The notes under the pieces are model-generated. The model had not been told where the DNA came from. It saw only the letters and a program-made list of their open reading frames with translations, and did no database searches. From Callipepla californica brunnescens (taxonomy: Eukaryota; Chordata; Aves; Galliformes; Odontophoridae), in NCBI GenBank assembly GCA_023055505.1, contig JALIRH010000061.1, forward strand, positions 2,813,501-2,877,500: a stretch of DNA of 64,000 nt. Reading direction: 5' to 3'. Of this stretch, positions 12,829-25,856 are shown piece by piece; position 1 is the stretch's first letter; each line of letters starts with the position of its first letter. A program made the position numbers and the translations under genes.

Positions 12829-13515
12829 AAGTGTTAAATCATGAGTAAGTGACATTTTGCTGAAAGTAATGCTTTTCACAAATTTTTCCATGCTCCTCAC
12901 ATACTTGTCATCTACTAAAACTGTAGAAAATTGAATTTGAAAAATCCAACAAAAATACCATATCGAAATTCACAAAGTGTAATGGAAATATTGTATAAAA
13001 ATATAGATGGATACTGTGAGTTGATTATCTTCTTTTCTTCATCTTAAAAAAAGCTAGTGGTTGGATTTCTCCCACAGTTAGTATCATGTTTTAGGAGTAC
13101 TCATGATAAAGGTTCTTTTTGTTTGTTTATTTTTTGATATTATAACACACAACCACTGTAAAATATACACAATGAATTTCAGGAAAGATAATGCTACCCT
13201 ATACATGTTTTGGAGGGATTTTGATTTTTCATATTTTACTGTAAATACAGATGGAAAATTTCTTCAGAATGACACTGTAAGGTGAGAAGGCAACAGAAGA
13301 ATTTTTGCAATATCATCAAAATGTGATAACATCTGTGCATTTTCAAAATGACTTTTTTGCTGTATTCTCCCAGTGGAGGAATCATCTGTCAAGATCATGA
13401 CCTTCAGACAGAAGCATTAAGATATGGTTCAAAGGAGGCAGGGATAATCTGTCAATTAAAATAAACAAATATGATCTGACGTTGTTCTGGAAAACAATCA
13501 TCTTAAACTGTTTTC
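12829..13515. other. Unique AT-rich spacer between CR1 and solo LTR
   Basis: About 690 bases in which I recognise no repeat or gene. Confidence 0.6.
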
Positions 13516-13520
13516 AGTCT
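13516..13520. repeat. Target-site duplication AGTCT, left copy
   Basis: AGTCT directly precedes the TG that opens the LTR. The identical five bases follow the closing CA at 14259-14263. Confidence 0.85.
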
Positions 13521-13841
13521 TGTGAAAGACAAAAACTGTTTTCTTTTATTAATTGTCTCAAAGCTTGCTTCGTGAGGCCTTTCTGGTGATAAGACTCTAA
13601 GTGAGAACTGCAGGTTATCTGGGTGGGTGTCACCGTGCCACAGTGCCTCTGCTTATTGTTGTAAAGATAAGCAGAAGTGGGGCCAAGCCTGTCTTTTTCG
13701 GGGTTCGGCTTGGAGAAGCTGATCACTGCAAAAGGCGATAATGCTTGTGCATGGCAATGAAGGTACCACTCCCTGCTGGCTTATCTGTTGGGCCAGGTAT
13801 GTCACAACAGAGGAAAAAAAGAAAAAAAACTGAGAAATGGA

Positions 13842-13851
13842 GGATAAAAGG
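13842..13851 (+). promoter_or_regulatory. TATA-like box of the solo LTR
   Basis: GGATAAAAGG lies about 300 bases before the AATAAA signal, a plausible place for the core promoter at the U3/R boundary. Activity cannot be judged from sequence. Confidence 0.5.
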
Positions 13852-14152
13852 CCTTCACTAAACTAGCGACTTTGGAGAAGAACTCCCAAAGAAAAAATCT
13901 TTGATGGAGAACTCCCGAAGAGGAAACAGAGAATTCCCTGAGGGGGGGAAACTCTGTAGACGGACCCTGAGGCCTGCTTGCTGTCATCTCCCATCCCCCC
14001 GCGGTGACCAGACGAGTTCCTGTGACTACGAACCTCGTTGGACCCACGGTGGTGATTATATCTCTCTTGCTTTCTATCAAGACTCCTTGCTTTTTATCCC
14101 TTTTCTATCGCTCACCTTCCCTTCCCCATATCCCTAAGCAACTAGTAATTGG

Positions 14153-14158
14153 AATAAA
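14153..14158 (+). terminator. Polyadenylation signal AATAAA of the solo LTR
   Basis: AATAAA is followed within 30 bases by GT-rich sequence (CCCGTTGTGTC), which fits an R/U5 cleavage site. Confidence 0.6.
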
Positions 14159-14258
14159 CTGGTTGGGCTAACATTTGACCCGTTGTGTCTTAATCTCGCC
14201 ATCAGGTATACACATAATAATAGAACCTCGTCTCCCTCCTTTATATTGGAGCGTGACA

Positions 14259-14263
14259 AGTCT
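14259..14263. repeat. Target-site duplication AGTCT, right copy
   Basis: Identical to 13516-13520. It marks the right boundary of the LTR insertion. Confidence 0.85.
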
Positions 14264-14901
14264 TTACATAAAGTTTTTCTGGCATATTCTGTCCTCTCAT
14301 CTAGAAATACTATACTGAGGTAAAACTTATAAAACTACATTATAATACCCATTCTTGAGATTTCTTCGAGTCCCAGGTGCAACTTCAGTTGTAAACTCTT
14401 ACCACAGTCTGACAGCATACTGTATTGCATAAATAAGACCAGAAGTGCCAGAAATTAGTACTGAGACAAGTGCAGGTCAAATAGACATTATAGTGATAGG
14501 ATACAAGATAGTCTGGTCCAGATGTTCACGTATGGAGAACCGTGTAATATAGAACTATGGTGCAACATCACTAAGAACATAGCCAGAATTCTCCCTCTCA
14601 AAATACCCCTTTGAAATCTATATAATGATGCTGTGTATCATGTTTGGAATTTACAGCTTGTTGTTAATGCTTCTTTAGACAGCAATTTCAAACCAAATAA
14701 ACTTTAATGGGTCTTGTTATCTTACTTCTTATATTTATTTATGTGCATGTTTTGTTTACAATTATTTCCTGTGATAATTAAGATCAGTACAATGAGTTTT
14801 TAAGAATTTTGTAATATATACTTTTAAATGTTATATATGTTTAAGATTTATAGCTACCTGTCTCTTAAAAGTTATCCAGAACGCTAAAATATTATGTCTA
14901 T
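14264..14901. other. Unique spacer between solo LTR and mariner copy
   Basis: No repeat or gene recognised in about 640 bases of AT-rich DNA. Confidence 0.6.
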
Positions 14902-15431
14902 ATGTATGCCACTCTGAAACAAATGCTTCCTATTTATTTCCATGGAAAATTCAACAAATAACACTATCTGATATAGCAAATTCTCAGATACTGCACACTG
15001 TTTTTCAACATGGTCACCACAGTTATGCATAAATTTTCATCAGCATTGAACAAGGGCCTTCATGCTCTCCTTGAAACAATCTGCACCATCAGAAGCGACT
15101 GTCTCCACTGATGAAATGTACCACCCACCACCTTACTATGCTCACATCCACTATTCAGTCTCCGTAAGCATTCATAAGCGTTAATTCATGTCAACAAATG
15201 CCATTTTTTCTACACAGAGAAATTCAGTGACATACCTTTGCTTCATACACATGTCCATGTCAGATGCCATTTTGTCAGACTGCCCTTCTGCTGCCATCTG
15301 TCACACAGTAACAAAATGTAATGGAATATTGGTGGGAAGGTTCAACCCCTGCTACATTTCCAGCATCTACCTCTGATGTCCTGGTCGAATATAATAAAAT
15401 AGGAGTCATTACTTTTGGAGCATCCCTTGTA
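14902..15431 (-). mobile_element. Non-autonomous mariner element, copy 1
   Basis: The right end reads AAATAGGAGTCATTACTTTT then GGAGCATCCCTTGTA. The left end (TGCCACTCTGAAACAAATGC then TTCCTATTTATTTCCATGGA) is its diverged inverted counterpart, so both terminal inverted repeats are present over about 30 bases. TA dinucleotides lie at the ends, fitting Tc1/mariner insertion. The middle contains the reverse complement of the start of a mariner transposase reading frame ('GCCATTTTTTCTACACAGAG', 'CATCCACTATTCAGTCTCCG'), now broken by stops. At about 530 bp it is an internally deleted derivative of a full mariner of about 1.3 kb, of the kind I remember from the chicken genome. Two further copies at 34.0 and 47.4 kb share the same structure and orientation. 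Confidence 0.85.
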
Positions 15432-15848
15432 AAAGACTTTTAAAGAGTTATCTTGTGTACCTTTCATCTCTTTATTTCCACATACCAATAACTGAATCAG
15501 TTAAATTCTCAGAGATGACAAAAGGGGATTCAGTACATATCTGATGTTTATAAAATAATTACCAATTCAATTTTATAGGAATTTGACAAGTTGCACCACA
15601 GCATGATCAGGTGATTTAACTACAACAAAATCTTTTGCAGATGCGTGTTAAGTTATCTCACTGAATGGGTATGAGTCATGGTTTAGACTCCTATATGGAC
15701 ATTTTTCTACAGTGCCCACTGAAGAGAAAAAGATTGGCACCGAAGTTTTGTCAAATTCTGGTTTTGGCTGAAAAGCCTGCTCAAAAGTTCTCACCTCCTT
15801 CCTTCCTCTTGGCTCTTCATTCTTATTTTTTACTTCAATTTGCCAAGG
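15432..15848. other. Short unique spacer between mariner copy and CR1
   Basis: No repeat recognised. An open frame on the minus strand (15648-15908) runs into the neighbouring CR1 and is not a gene. Confidence 0.55.
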
Positions 15849-16241
15849 TTGAGAGACCTGTGTCTGTTCAGCCTTGAAAATAGTAGACTCAGAGGGGATC
15901 TGATCCACATCTATAAATATCTATGGAGTGGGAGGCAAAGGGATGAGGCTGGACTCTTTTCAGCAGTGTGTGGTGATAGGACAAGGGGAAATGGCCACAA
16001 ACTGATGCACAGGAAGTTCTGCACAAATGTGCTTGGGCACTTCTTCACAGTGCAGTGACGGAGCACTGGCACAGGCTGCACAGAGAGGTGGTGGAGTCTC
16101 CTCTGGAGACTTTCAAGACTCGCCTGGACACCTACTTGTGCAGCCTGGGCTAGGGAGACTGCTTCAGGGGGGAGGTTGGACTTGATGGTCTTTAGAGGTC
16201 CCTTCCAACCCCTACAATTCTGTGATTCTAAGATTCTGTGA
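15849..16241 (+). mobile_element. CR1 LINE, 3' end, well preserved
   Basis: This starts inside the C-terminal reverse-transcriptase region (GAGAGACCTGTGTCTGTTCA). It continues through 'ACAAGGGGAAATGGCCACAA', 'CTGGAGACTTTCAAGACTCG' and 'GAGGTTGGACTTGATGGTCT', ending with the CR1 terminal repeat ATTCTGTGATTCT. It is the least diverged CR1 copy in the window as judged by eye against my memory of the consensus, so it belongs to a comparatively young CR1 subfamily. It is 5'-truncated and cannot encode a protein. Confidence 0.92.
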
Positions 16242-19200
16242 TCAGTTTCACACGATTAAAACAGGTCATGGAGCTTGAGTTCAAACAGAATAATTGTACT
16301 AAAAAATAACTCCTTTTAGGAATTTATTTTTAACTTGAGCCAGCTAAATGCCTTGTTTGTATTTACTGCAGATAAGTAGGACTGGCACAGAGACAGCATG
16401 GAAAAGCTGAGGAGTGATCTCATTTCACTGTCAAAAATCACTGTGTTTTTGAACAGCATGAGATCTTCTTCCTCCTTATCAATGCTATTAGAGAAATAAA
16501 TGTAGGATGTACACTGAAAATAAGTTGACAATGGGACATAGGCAACTGGAAGGATTCAGAGCCCCCAAGTAGACAGCTAACATGGCCGTGTAGTAAACTA
16601 AGAGTTAGGCACTCAGAATGGATGGAATTCATTATAACCAGCAGAATCAGTAAACAGAATAAAAAACAAACAAAGAAACAAACAAACAAAAAAAAAAAAA
16701 AAAAAAACTGAGAGAAATGCTGAGAGAAATCTGTAGGATATTTGCACCTATTTTAAGTCCTTCCTCAATAATGCACAGAAACTATGGAATCATTTTTACA
16801 TAGACTCCTAAACTCTTTATTATAAAAACTGAACAGGAAGTATGTTCTTTCTCTTCATAGGAATATTCCAAATAAAGGTAAAATATTCTTTGGTTTTAGT
16901 TAGTAATTAAGTGGCTAGGCATTTGCTCTTTCAGGAGTTCTGTCCCTTTTTTTGTGATCCAGGGATTGAAATGCACATCTCCCATGACAATGACATCCCT
17001 TTTGAAAGTGATTTATGCTTGAACTTCTAATTCCTGTATTTAGAACAGACTGAAAACAGCTCAGGGCAGTAAAAATCAGTAAAAATACTTTATTATTCCA
17101 TCAGCAGGGAACTGATCTAATTAAGATGTCATGAAGTTGCACATTAAACTGAACTGAACACCTCAAGAACTTGGGAAAGCAAAGGAAATAATTATAATAA
17201 CTTCATGTTAGCATCTGTTTTCTTTGAATGTTGATAGTTGAAAAAAAGGTGTCAGTGTAGCACAAAGAAATATTGTATAAAACAATCAATAAAACAGAAA
17301 GAAAAATGGGCAAAATCATCAGTTGATCTAAAACCTAATGGCATTTAATGACCAGCTCAGATTTTGTCTCAAGATCTTTTTTCTTGAATATTCCTTATGC
17401 AGTACATTTGACTATATGCTAAAAAATAAGGAAGAGATTAAAATTAGGATTTGCATGTATTTGAAACACTCATACTTTTCAGAGAAATGTTACAATTTGG
17501 ATCCCTTTTATCCAGAGGTACTCTGCTAAGTTAGATAATGGCATTTACCCAAATGCACTCAAAAGCTAAAAAGACATCCAAGATCTAAGCTGAATCCAAG
17601 GAACTGTGAATGGTGTCTGGATTCTGTTAGAAAGGATAGACTTGATTCCTTTTGGTGTTTTCTTCTAAGGGTTCCTTTGCATATATGAATGTGCCATTGT
17701 AGTCTCTTGTAGGCCTTGGTACATGATAAAACCTATGGATTTTGCTAGCTAACTATAACTATTACAATTTGCCTTTGTTTCCACAGATTAGACAGAAGAT
17801 GATATATTTTATGCAACAGCTCTAATAAATTCAATGAAATATATACTTGAAAAAATACCGTGGTATGTCTCCTGTCTACATTTTGCATTAGAGAAATGGA
17901 AAGTTTTTCAAATAGTCTTCAAAGAATTTATTTAACTATAATTTGAAAAGAAAAGCGGAAATAACCGTGGGGCGACCTCTGCCCTTTTCTGAAATTAACT
18001 TACATGTGTTTCTGTTAACAGCATTCTATTTTACTCTCACAGTACCTGATACAATAACAGATACTAAGTCTGGCATACCTTTGAGGTTACAAAGATAATA
18101 ATGAGATCATTTATCAGACTTTTTAAAAATGATCTTGCTGTAGACGAGGTAATAAACACTTTTTATTACTGCTTAGATACAGCAAAAACACATTCTCGTC
18201 ATTACCACTTTTACCTCTAGTTTCCAAATAGATGGAATTAAAGGTTCTGTTATGTTTTTCCCACTTCAGCATCCATTTTCAATCTGATAGTGCCTTAATA
18301 ATGTTATAAGAGGATAGTAATCATCTTCCAGAGTAAATCATTCTCATATGTATTGGAACTAATGAGTTATATTAGTAGTTTTCTGTTATACCTTTTCTGT
18401 AACTTTTTGCTTTGCTCAGATGAGAGATTTTGCTGTGGAATGTTGAGACTGCAATGTGCTATGCATGCAGAAAAATACTACGGTTATCTTACACAACAGC
18501 ACGTTCAATTTTTCTTCCAAATTTCTGACAGTTATTTGAAAGACCTGTAACAAAGAATTTCCCACGTCTAACTGAATTTTAAAGTCTTCTTGAACTTTAG
18601 AAATTAAGCCCATGAGGTCCTCTTAAAACTGTTGAGTCAAGCCTGCTGTCACCTCCATGCCTGCCCATACAGTGGGTAATTCACACAGACTGGCTCTGAA
18701 GTCTATCACTACATTCCCAGTTAACTATGTGCAATGTGTCTTGCACAAACTGGTATACGCAAGTATACAAATGAAGGACACACATACTGATCTGAAGCTA
18801 AGACATTTACTGATGAAATTTAAAACAAACAAACATTCTTATTCTGAAACAATTGTCTTAACTGTCTCATCTCCTTTTTCTTCATTAACTGAAGAATAGA
18901 AACTTTTGTATTTCTTACTGAACGAGTTTTAATGGTACTGTGGAAAAAAGATTGCACTGAAGCCTCTACCTGGATGAGCCTAATCTACAAAAAACCTGTA
19001 CTACTAAAAGAAAATTGAAAAAGAGTTGCCAAGAGATTCAATATCTCCTTGCTTTTAGTGAACAACAAAGATACACAAACAAGTCAAAGTAAGTACTTTG
19101 TATCACTGCTGTTACTAAACTGGGCCATTGCTGAAAAGTGGTGAATGACCAAGCTGCAATTTTTCATGAAGTCCACACAAAAAATTTCTTTTGGTGTCAA

Positions 19201-22200
19201 GTTCACCAGTTCCTCGATGATTGACATCACAGATATCTGCAGAGTGATTCAGTAACCTAAACATAGACGTTTAGTCTTATCAAAGAAATTCTTGGATCTT
19301 TGATGTCTGGCAAATGGGAATGGAAAATATTAATCAAGACTTATGATGCTCCCACACACAGGTAGGATTAATGCTGTAGAGGAATTCAACTTCAAATGAT
19401 GACTCCTAAAAAACATGGCTACAGGAGAGTGTCATTTAGTAGGTACTGAAATGCCCATAATCCTGGCACAGACAGTGAAAATCTAATAAATACAGATAGC
19501 AAAATTAATAGACTAGTCCAGCTCACTGTATCTTAGATACAATTCCTAAGTGGTTCAGTGATAAATCCATTCCTGGAGTTATTTCACAATTAAAGGGACA
19601 GCTTTTTCCTTCAAAAGTCTCTCTGGAGGATAAGGTGATCCACCTCCCTTCTGTTCATCTTCCCCTCTTTTGATGTTTTCCGAAAATATCTCTTTCTGTA
19701 AGATCTCCCCACCTGAGGACCAGTTGACAAATACAGTAATACGTAAAGAAAGCAAATACTGGTCCAAAATCCCAGTATTTTAGTTACGAGAATACAAAAC
19801 AGGGAATGATTTCCACACAAGACATAGAAGTCAAAGGCTGAAAGAATTTGCTCTTCCATGGTCATGTTTATGCAAACAAACTCAGGCTGCTTTGTTGATT
19901 AAGTAGTCCAGTCAGCCAGGGGAAAAACTCCCATTTTGAGTTGCCATATAGCTGCGTTAACTGAAACAGTTACGTCATTTTGAAACTCATGCCCAGGGAG
20001 ATCTGAGATATATATACACAAAAGCAGCTCTGAAAGCACATGTAGGAACTAACTGTCTGCACCTATATGAATCCATAGCTCTATGCTGAAGTTAATATTA
20101 ATTTCAGTTTCTGGGGGCACTTAATGACACATTTTATGCCACCTTAGCTTTCAGTATAAACAGTAATACAGACTAGCACGTTGCTATTGGACATAATTAG
20201 AAATCTGCTGGAAATAAACTGAAAAATTCATTAAAATGAGATTCAGTTTGAAACATTTTCTCATTAAGGTTTATTAAATTATTTGATTCAAATGTTCTGT
20301 TCTCAAATAATAATTAAAAAGAACTTAGAAAATAAGGGTTAATTCTTTCTCTATTAGTTGCCTAAATATGAATCAAATTTCATTTATTCTAATTTCCTTT
20401 CATATTTTTATAACATCTCTTGTATTAATAAAACACATTCCAAAATGAGTTTGAGCCACTACATGGTTCATAGTTTTTAACCTTATTACAACTTGTTCAG
20501 TTAAAATGATCACACATAAAAAATATGCTTAAGCTTGATTAGAAATCTACTCTGAAATACCTGTAAAATTATTAAAATTATTGTATGAAGAATATTATGT
20601 ATATGGTTAGTATATAAACTTTTTATCTGAGCATGTGTTCTCGTTATGTAGATGTAGACATGTAGATAAATAATAGTAGGCAAAAACATTTGAATAGGGT
20701 AAAATCTAAAGCAAATTAAATTAAACCTGGATAAATAAATCCTTGAAAAAAGGGGTTTATGTTGAAAACATATCAACATGAAAATATAATTATGTCAAGT
20801 GTACCCCGAGGAAATCTTCAAAGATAACATATTGAACTGGAAGTCTAAGGGCTTTGGATGTAATTTAAATGGAAAAGAAAAGAAGAAAACTGCAGAAAGT
20901 AAATGGGAATTCAGGTTGCTTAGAAGTCTATAAAAAATATGCTAATAGAAATCTGTCCTTCTTTTACTGTACTCATACTTTCAAGTAGAGATGGTTAAAA
21001 CTATGTCAATAAGGAAAGTTTTCATTAATCTGCTGTTGTTTTTGGGGAAGTTGAGGTCATATAGGACAATTTTCCCCTCTTACATGTAAATGTTGAATTA
21101 TGTCAATTCTTATTTCTATTTAAATGAGCTGAAGTAATGAACTGAGAAGTTGAAGCAAGGTTTTCACTGCTGGAAACAATTTGAGGATTACAAATGCAAG
21201 TACCAATCAGAGGATTATAATATCCAGTAAAAGTGTCAACATTTGCATAAAATAGTGCATTTTATTTTTTTATTTCAGAGAAATATGTTTCTTTCACAAA
21301 TGTAAGCAAGTTGATTAGTTAGCAGTGCCTGCCATTGAGACCAAGCAACCTGAAAGACTCACAGAGACTATGCAAGTCAAAATGTCACACAAAATTCAGG
21401 CAACACAGAAGGAATAATTGTACATTCCCTTAAAATGTCAACTCTTATATCTTCACAGCAAACTTTACACAATGGAAGTTCATCATTATTTGTAAATTTT
21501 ATAGAGAAAATAAATGACAGGTGCATGAAGAGCCTGAAGCAACATTTCTATTCTTATATACCATAGCTGCTTTCTGCTGTTCTCAGCTAGTGAAGTGGCT
21601 CTATTCCTGAAGCTGATTAAATTGATGGGCAAAACAGGATCTCACTCTCCTGTACACCACATTTGATGGAAAGTGAGAAGGCGTTTGGACACTTCTCAGT
21701 TTTACCAGATGACTTTAATATGGCCTAGGGCATTTGCAAAAATCAAAGACTGTCATATCCATTTTTGGATGTTTTTGATGAAGAAGCAGTCTTGCTATCC
21801 TAAAGCTAAATGTAAATGAACATCTCTTGGATTTAGGCTGCATCCTGTGAATGAATGGTGCACAGTCAGAGAGCCCCTTCACCAGTTGGGTGAATTCTAT
21901 TCTTCTTTCTATATATGATTATTGGCATACCTGTGAATACTTTGCTGTGATACTTTGTATCACCAAGAACTTGTCAGAAGCAATTTTGCTTCTTTATATG
22001 CAGAACAGATGTAAACTGAGGAAAAAAAATAAAAGGCTGAGGGCTGACTTGTTTCTTTCCATTGTATTGTCATCCATCCCTACTTATTGAGAAATTACAT
22101 TTCTGAATTTTGCTTTCTCACTTCTCTGAGAGAATTTACAACTGACACTCCTCAATATATTTGTTGCTCAAGTGTCCACCATCGTATCCATATAGAAAGC

Positions 22201-23639
22201 TTTCCATACCTCAGATACATCCCCATTGGAGTGCCAATTATCTCTCCTCTTGTAAAAAGGGAAGCCAGATACTAGTAAAAAATTCTGCTTAAAATTATAA
22301 GGCATACAGCATAACTGAAATCTCTAAAGTAGTAAGTGGAAGACTTTAAAAAATAGCCAACATAAAACTGAGTGTTGTGAAAGGTTCTGCTAACATAGAG
22401 ATACTTAAGCTTCCAAAAATTGTCAGCATTTCAGTATGAATGAAAAAGTAGAAGAAGGACAAGAAAACTTTTATATCTCTTAAGCCTTATAAGTTTTGTA
22501 TTTCTAATCATATCAAGCCTTGTTAATGACAGCAGCTTGAGAGGTTACTATGATCAGCTGACCTTTATTCTCTTGTTAAAAGTAACGTGGTAAAACAGGT
22601 GAGAGAAATGAATTATTTAGCTACTTCCTGACTACCACAACTTGTAGTTCAGCATGCTAAACAAACTCTTATCCATTTTAAGATAATACACAAGGCTATA
22701 AACTGTGAGAACCAGGAGCAGTCCTACACATATATGTGAATATATATGTGTGAATATAACCTCAGTTATAACCACAAAAGGCTGCACAATGAAATAACTT
22801 CTTCAGCCAGCTGACTGTGGCAGCCCCCATATTAAGAGTGTCCCAGTTTTTCCTGAGTGCTTTCCATTTTGAAATTGAAAAGTATTTGATAAAACTTAGT
22901 TGGATTGTCTTTTCATCTCAAAGGACATTGTGATTCCTACAATCTCCAGGATTTTCAGTTCTTCCTCTTACATTCCTCACTGGGGTTCCAGGATCAAATA
23001 ATATTCTTTCTGAAATAAATGAATTAGTAAGAAATGTTGGCTTAACCCTTCCTTATATGACTAACAGTACCTATTTTGTTACCAAATATAATAGACTTTA
23101 AAGTACTCATCAACATCATATTAAGAAGGTCAAGGTAGAAATGTTAAAAATTCTTTATCAGTGAAGTATATTCTTGTTAAGTTTTCCATGAAAATTTGTG
23201 ATTTTTATAAAATTGCTTACAGGCAGTAGTTGTCAAAATCTGAGGTCTTTTTCCAAGTAAAGTTTTAATTCCTTTCAAAAGAATTACAACAGAACTGTAA
23301 TTTATCTTATTTATTTAAATACTGGTAATTAAAGGGCTGTTTATCTTGGAGCTTTAAAGAAAATACTTAATTCTGCCCATGTTAATATTATGATAAGAAA
23401 TTGTGGCAGTTGGCCATACAGTGTCTACATATTATATATTTTTGCAAGCAGTGAAATTTTCTGATTGAGCAGGAAGGGAAAAAATGTGGTATCTGGACGC
23501 GGTGCAACCATGCATTATAAGAGAAGAGTGAGCACTAATCTGAATCTCTCAATCTTTTCTCCTGGTGCTCTTTAACTCTCTTTACTGAAGTCTTAATTTC
23601 ACAGAACAGCTCTTTCAAATATGTAGTGTTTTTAAAAAA
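16242..23639. other. Long unique AT-rich non-coding stretch
   Basis: About 7.4 kb without any recognised interspersed repeat or gene. Open frames are 60-90 codons, scattered on both strands, and rich in residues coded by AT-rich codons (Ile, Lys, Phe, Tyr). A composite A-rich repeat at 16661 is listed separately. A near-palindromic TATATGTG/CACATATA pair occurs at 22730-22755. Confidence 0.55.
16661..16707. repeat. (CAAA)n microsatellite followed by poly-A
   Basis: Several CAAA/GAAA units merge into about 20 A. It is a simple-sequence tract with no gene body upstream. Confidence 0.85.
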
Positions 23640-24226
23640 GCAGTGTGCCTAGGCAGCCAAGAAGGCCAGCAATATACTGGGATATATCAAGCACAGAATT
23701 GACAGCCACTTGAGGGATGGTACTGTTGCATTCTGCACTGTAATGGTGTGTCCTCAAGTACTGCATCCAGTTTAGAGCACCATGGTACAAAAAGGATGTA
23801 GAACTACTAGATAGCGTCCAGAGGAGGGCCTCAAAGATGATGAAGGGTCTGGAGGATAAGGGGTATGAGGAGCGGCTGAGGGTCCTTGGTTGCTTCAGCG
23901 CAGAGCAGAGGAGCTGAGGGGAGGCCTGATGGCAGCTACAGCTCTCACAGGGAGTGGAGGGGCAGCGCTGAGCTCCTCTCTGTGTGACAGCGACAGGGCC
24001 CGAGGGAATGGCATGGAGCTGTGTCAGGGGAGGGGTGGCCAGGGGTTATGGAAAGGATCTTCACCAGAGTGGTCAGGCACTGAAGCAGTTGCCCCGGGGC
24101 AGTTAGAAAATGCTCTCAGACATAGGGTTTGATTTTGGGTGGTCTTATGTGCAGCCGGGAGTTGGACTTGATGATCCTTATGAGTCCCTTCCAACTTAGG
24201 ATATTTTTTATTCTATGATTCTGTAT
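23640..24226 (+). mobile_element. CR1 LINE, 3' part
   Basis: It begins 'GCCAAGAAGGCCAGCAATAT', typical of the CR1 ORF2 C-terminal region ('..AKKAN.IL'). It passes through 'GATGGTACTGTTGCATTCTG', 'GAGGAGGGCCTCAAAGATGA' and 'GGAGCGGCTGAGGGTCCTTG' and ends 'GGACTTGATGATCCTTATGA', 'TCCCTTCCAAC' and 'ATTCTATGATTCTGT'. It is 5'-truncated. The part around 23.88-24.13 kb is markedly GC-rich for this window. An 80-codon plus-strand frame there (23890-24132) is a chance reading of the repeat. Confidence 0.9.
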
Positions 24227-24259
24227 TTACCCATAAACACGTTTTTATATAACCTATAA

Positions 24260-24280
24260 TTTGTTGTTGTTGTTGTTGTC
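24260..24280. repeat. (TTG)n microsatellite
   Basis: Six to seven TTG units directly follow a CR1 3' end separated by about 35 bases. Confidence 0.85.
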
Positions 24281-25822
24281 AGATACAGGAATTCCTTAAA
24301 TACATATCTAAAGCAGATCAGGAAAACTAATTTGGGACATGATATAGATTCCCTAAGAGGTAATAACTCTAATGATATACTGAGAACAGTAGATCTCATT
24401 CTGATTATGTTCATTTCAATGTGAAATCAATATTCTAAGATTTTTCGGAATAAGGTATGAGTTGGTGTTACAGCATCACTTTCCTAATGTGAAAATACAG
24501 GATTGTGATAATAGTAGATATATTAACTACTCTAGTATGAACAGAGGGTTTCATGAAGACTGAGTACTTGAGAAGAACAATTTTATTTTTATGCTGGGCT
24601 TAGGATTGTTTTATATACCAGTTTCTCAAAGTACTGCATTTTGATGTGAAACAAGAAATATGAAGAAATAAATATTGATGGTATAGACAGCCTGAGGAAT
24701 TTGGAGACATATTTTTAAAGGTGTTTCGGTAGGCAATGATGAAGACACTACAAAATGCCTATGCAGATTAGATTAAAAAAAAAATCACAAAGTACTTTTT
24801 TAGTTACTTGAAATTGTGAAATCAGCAGGAAGAATTGTAAAATGATGGGAACTAGATGTACAAATGCCTTAAAAAATTGAGGGTTGGAAAAAAAAAAAGA
24901 GTTTCTTAAAAATGTATTTAATAGGATAGCAAAATACAAACAAAAATTAAAAAACATCTCATAATTAGATTTTACAGGTTTTATGCATGACAGTTTTTCA
25001 GTAAATGAATATACAGGTAGTTAACATAGACTTTTCACAGACAATAATTTTTTGTTTAAAGAAAATGAGTGTTTCTGCAGACTTGAAATATTTATGTGAG
25101 AGCTGAAATTTTGACAAACAATGTATCCCATCATTAATACTTTGGAAGGAAGATGTCAAATAAAAATAACATTAAATATATATATATATTTTTCCACTAG
25201 GAATTAAAGAATATCTGATATTTTTAAAATGTAGAAGTTAATTCTTTTAATTTTTTCATAAAGTGAGTAAATAAACTCCTTTGCTTTTGAAAATTTTGGA
25301 ATCTTCCATTTAGTTTAGTATTCTACTTGCAACTCAGTTGCTAGTAACCAAATGATATTATACACAGACATTCACAGCTGAGATGAATGACCTTCAGCAA
25401 TGTTACATTAATTCATTTATCACCAGCCTGAGAGTAAAAACTCATAAGTCTTTATACTTTTTTAAAAAATGAAGCATGATACAGGGGTACAGTTAAATTC
25501 ATCACTGTCTGTAAGCATACCTTTTAGTGTACAACTGAGCATAATCCATCTAACTACTTAAGAAAACACAGTCAGGAGATATTTGGCATTTCATTGTTCT
25601 GGAGGCCTTTCTGCTGACTTGAACTGCAGTTTCTTTATGCACAAATAATAATATATTTCTTCAAGTGAGAAATTCTTATATAACTCAAACTTTGTTTTAG
25701 AGAGAAGAATGCTTCTGACTGATGTAATCATCTGGAACCCTTAGCAGCAATAAAGTTCCAAAGACCAAAAGAATCTGCCAACAGTAAACAACTGAATATC
25801 AGTTATACTAATCTAACTCCTC

Positions 25823-25856
25823 TATTTATTTATTTATTTATTTATTTATTTATTTT
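25823..25856. repeat. (TTTA)n microsatellite
   Basis: About eight perfect TTTA units. Confidence 0.92.

Larger units (their letters stand above)
13521..14258 (+). mobile_element. Endogenous retrovirus solo LTR, 738 bp
   Basis: The element opens TGTGAAAGAC and closes GAGCGTGACA, giving the TG...CA ends of retroviral LTRs (TGT...ACA). It is flanked by a perfect 5-bp duplication, AGTCT. In order on the plus strand there is a U3-like region, a TATA-like 'GGATAAAAGG' at 13842-13851, a purine-rich then GC-rich leader, a pyrimidine-rich stretch, and an AATAAA signal at 14153-14158. A U5-like tail 'ACCCGTTGTGTCTTAATCTC' follows. No gag, pol or env and no second LTR were found, so the internal part was lost by recombination between LTRs. 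Intact ends and an unmutated duplication suggest it is much younger than the other LTR remnants here. A 5-bp duplication occurs in several retrovirus groups, so I leave the family open. Small frames inside it (for example 13802-14080, minus) are not genes. Confidence 0.88.

Noticed and set aside
14360..14385. Possible tRNA B-box (TTCGAGTCCC)
   Set aside because: No matching A-box or cloverleaf stems could be built around it.
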